A stretch of 64,000 nucleotides of DNA from Branchiostoma floridae. Lineage: Eukaryota; Chordata; Leptocardii; Amphioxiformes; Branchiostomatidae. The stretch is from positions 28,022,089 through 28,086,088 of the forward strand of contig NC_049984.1 of assembly GCF_000003815.2 (NCBI RefSeq), in the 5' to 3' direction. The notes under the pieces were generated by a model, which saw nothing but the letters and a program-made list of their open reading frames with translations, was not told the DNA's origin and searched no databases. Shown piece by piece: positions 62,702 through 64,000 of the stretch (position 1 is the stretch's first letter; each line of letters starts with the position of its first letter). A program made the translations under genes and the position numbers.

Positions 62702-63599
62702 ATTTCAGACAAGAGGAAGGAAAGCTTTGGCTGGGTAAAGCTGGCCAAGGCTGGAAAAACCAAGTTCGGCAACTCCATCCTGCCGGCATTCCATGAGGCG
62801 TACTACCCTGTGAGCCAGAACCCCGTCACCTTTCGCAGGGACTTCCTGGTGGAACGCGACAGAGAGTTTTCTGTGAAGGAAGAAGCGTCAAAGATTTCCC
62901 GGTTGATCGACTTCATCCGGGGTGACAATTCAGCGGCTGCTGGAAGATTTTTGTCCACATCATTCCGTATCAAGGGAGAAAAGGACAGTACCACCATACA
63001 GAACAACACCGACAAGCTGAAAGCCCTGCAGGAAAGGCTGTTGCAGATAGAAAAGGAGCTGCAGACCCACGACGCAACACTTTTCAAGTCAGGGGGGCGC
63101 CATGTCAAGCAAGGACGCACCACCATGCATGCTTTCAACACAGAGCAGCTGGACTGCATCAGTAACCTGAAGGCAACTGTCAAAGCTACACTAGAAAAGT
63201 TGGAGGACGCTCTAAAGAGAGTAAAAAGAATCTACAAAGTTGAGCGGACGACAAGACAGTCCAGAAAAAAAAGCAGCAGCGGAACAAGAAGAAGAAGAAA
63301 AAGCAGGCGAGGAAAGAGAAGGGAGTGATGGAAGTGCTAGATGTGATTGCCCCAAACAAGGGTGATCCTATCATGGAGGAGGATATCAACACAGAAGACG
63401 TGAAAAAACTGGACTTCCACAAAGCACCATATGTTCTCCATATTCTCCATGAAGATAGTCTGACAATAGGTGCACGGGTGAAGATTAAGGACAGTCTTAA
63501 TGACAGCTGTGGGAAGGTAGTCGACAGACTGATAAAGGAGCGGCACACATCCTGCCGTGGAGACTGTGAGGCAGATTTCCTCTGCCCAGTAAACTTAAG
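62702..63599 (+). CDS. Exon 2: coiled-coil/basic region, then a globular part in the -1 frame
   Basis: After the acceptor tctcaatctag it continues exon 1 in phase: ISDKRKESFGWVKLAKAGKT, FLVERDREFSVKEEASKISR, then a coiled coil (LKALQERLLQIEKELQTHDA; LEKLEDALKRVKRIYK). The frame reaches a Lys/Arg-rich end at TGA 63326. From a run of eight A at 63265 the -1 frame is open instead: a basic tract, then MEVLDVIAPNKGDPIMEED, TIGARVKIKDSLNDSCGKVV and SCRGDCEADFLCPVNL. The second part looks like folded protein, so either one base is missing or extra in the A run, or the message is read with a -1 shift. No known family. Donor at 63600. Confidence 0.5.
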
Positions 63600-63787
63600 G
63601 TGATTTGGGGTAAAGTGAGAGTCCTCAACTAGTGGTCTGCCATATAGCATATTCATTGCTATTGAGCATTTAAAGTGGAATTACAAGTCATTTACATTCT
63701 ACGTAAATTACCTTTTTTTGAAATATATAACTTCTTGCAAACTCCCCGCATAGTATTAATCTAGATCTGGTTCTCCAGTTTTTAGAG

Positions 63788-63886
63788 TATCGCCTGGCAG
63801 GGCATCGGAGAAGAAATGCTAGTGTCGTACGGGAGTATTGTGGAGCTCGAGAGGTTTCCACATTTTCCCTGGGACATCAAGGCCAG
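63788..63886 (+). CDS. Exon 3 (predicted from phase)
   Basis: If exon 2 ends at 63599 in the -1 frame, the leftover AG plus T at 63788 gives Ser and the reading SIAWQGIGEEMLVSYGSIVE, LERFPHFPWDIKA, ending at a donor CCAG|GTGCAG. Fit of phase and sensible residues support it; the acceptor (tttttagag) is only fair. Confidence 0.4.
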
Positions 63887-64000
63887 GTGCAGAACTACTA
63901 CAATAATTTGATCATGATTTTGTTGTAGAATACTGTATGAAAGATGAACAAAGTGCCTAATCCAAGCTCTGAGGTTTCATCAAAACATCAAAAGTTAAAA
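63887..64000. other. Start of next intron; window ends
   Basis: No further exon is seen. Confidence 0.4.

Overview
The window looks like nuclear DNA of a marine invertebrate animal, most consistent with a cephalochordate (Branchiostoma-like). This inference rests on short exons with GT..AG introns, a dense and varied set of old transposon genes, and assembly gaps of 100 to 973 Ns (six runs: 27772-27958, 30038-30137, 31940-32912, 35907-36087, 37602-37701, 52092-53055). No sequence search was possible, so the species is not proven. There are no bacterial operons, rRNA, tRNA or CRISPR loci.

Layout. 0-8.2 kb: fragments of a DIRS/Ngaro-like gag, of several animal gene families usually carried by DNA transposons, and a broken PHD-finger gene. 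8.5-10.9 kb: a decayed Ty3/Gypsy element (gag, protease, 3' LTR). 12-15.1 kb: pieces of a hAT transposase, an L1-type LINE, a coiled-coil transposon-linked gene and a Gypsy reverse transcriptase. 15.4-19 kb: a 1.1 kb dispersed repeat, a small gag-only element with direct terminal repeats, and a solo LTR. 20-26.1 kb: exon-like blocks, a pogo-type transposase fragment, a TTF/BED-like zinc-finger exon and a Myb/SANT-like exon. 26.9-31.5 kb: BEL/Pao gag knuckles, a 47 bp minisatellite, a hammerhead-like motif and a DUF6589-like remnant. 32.9-35.9 kb: a 33 bp minisatellite and a second copy of the 1.1 kb repeat split by a solo LTR. 36-41 kb: a CCHC gag fragment, a GC-rich hairpin and an OB-fold-like fragment. 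44-50 kb: two spliced exons of an unknown gene, a Crypton-like tyrosine recombinase tail, a PIF/Harbinger-type element carrying an MADF gene, a Gypsy integrase fragment and a bHLH first exon. 50.3-52.1 kb: an antisense L1-type LINE. 53-58.2 kb: a 35 bp minisatellite, a tandemly repeated exon, and a Gypsy gag interrupted by a 1.8 kb composite insertion. 61.2-61.9 kb: an array of palindromic sites. 62.1-63.9 kb: the best candidate for an intact multi-exon gene.

The window is largely a transposon graveyard. Plausible host genes are the bHLH exon (49936-50163), the zinc-binding/coiled-coil gene at 62115-63886, the Myb/SANT exon and perhaps the tandem exons near 54.6 kb. The strongest structural signal is the composite insertion at 56115-57904: two almost identical 0.46 kb units flank a large palindrome, the whole is bounded by a 4 bp target duplication, and removing it makes the host gag frame continuous.
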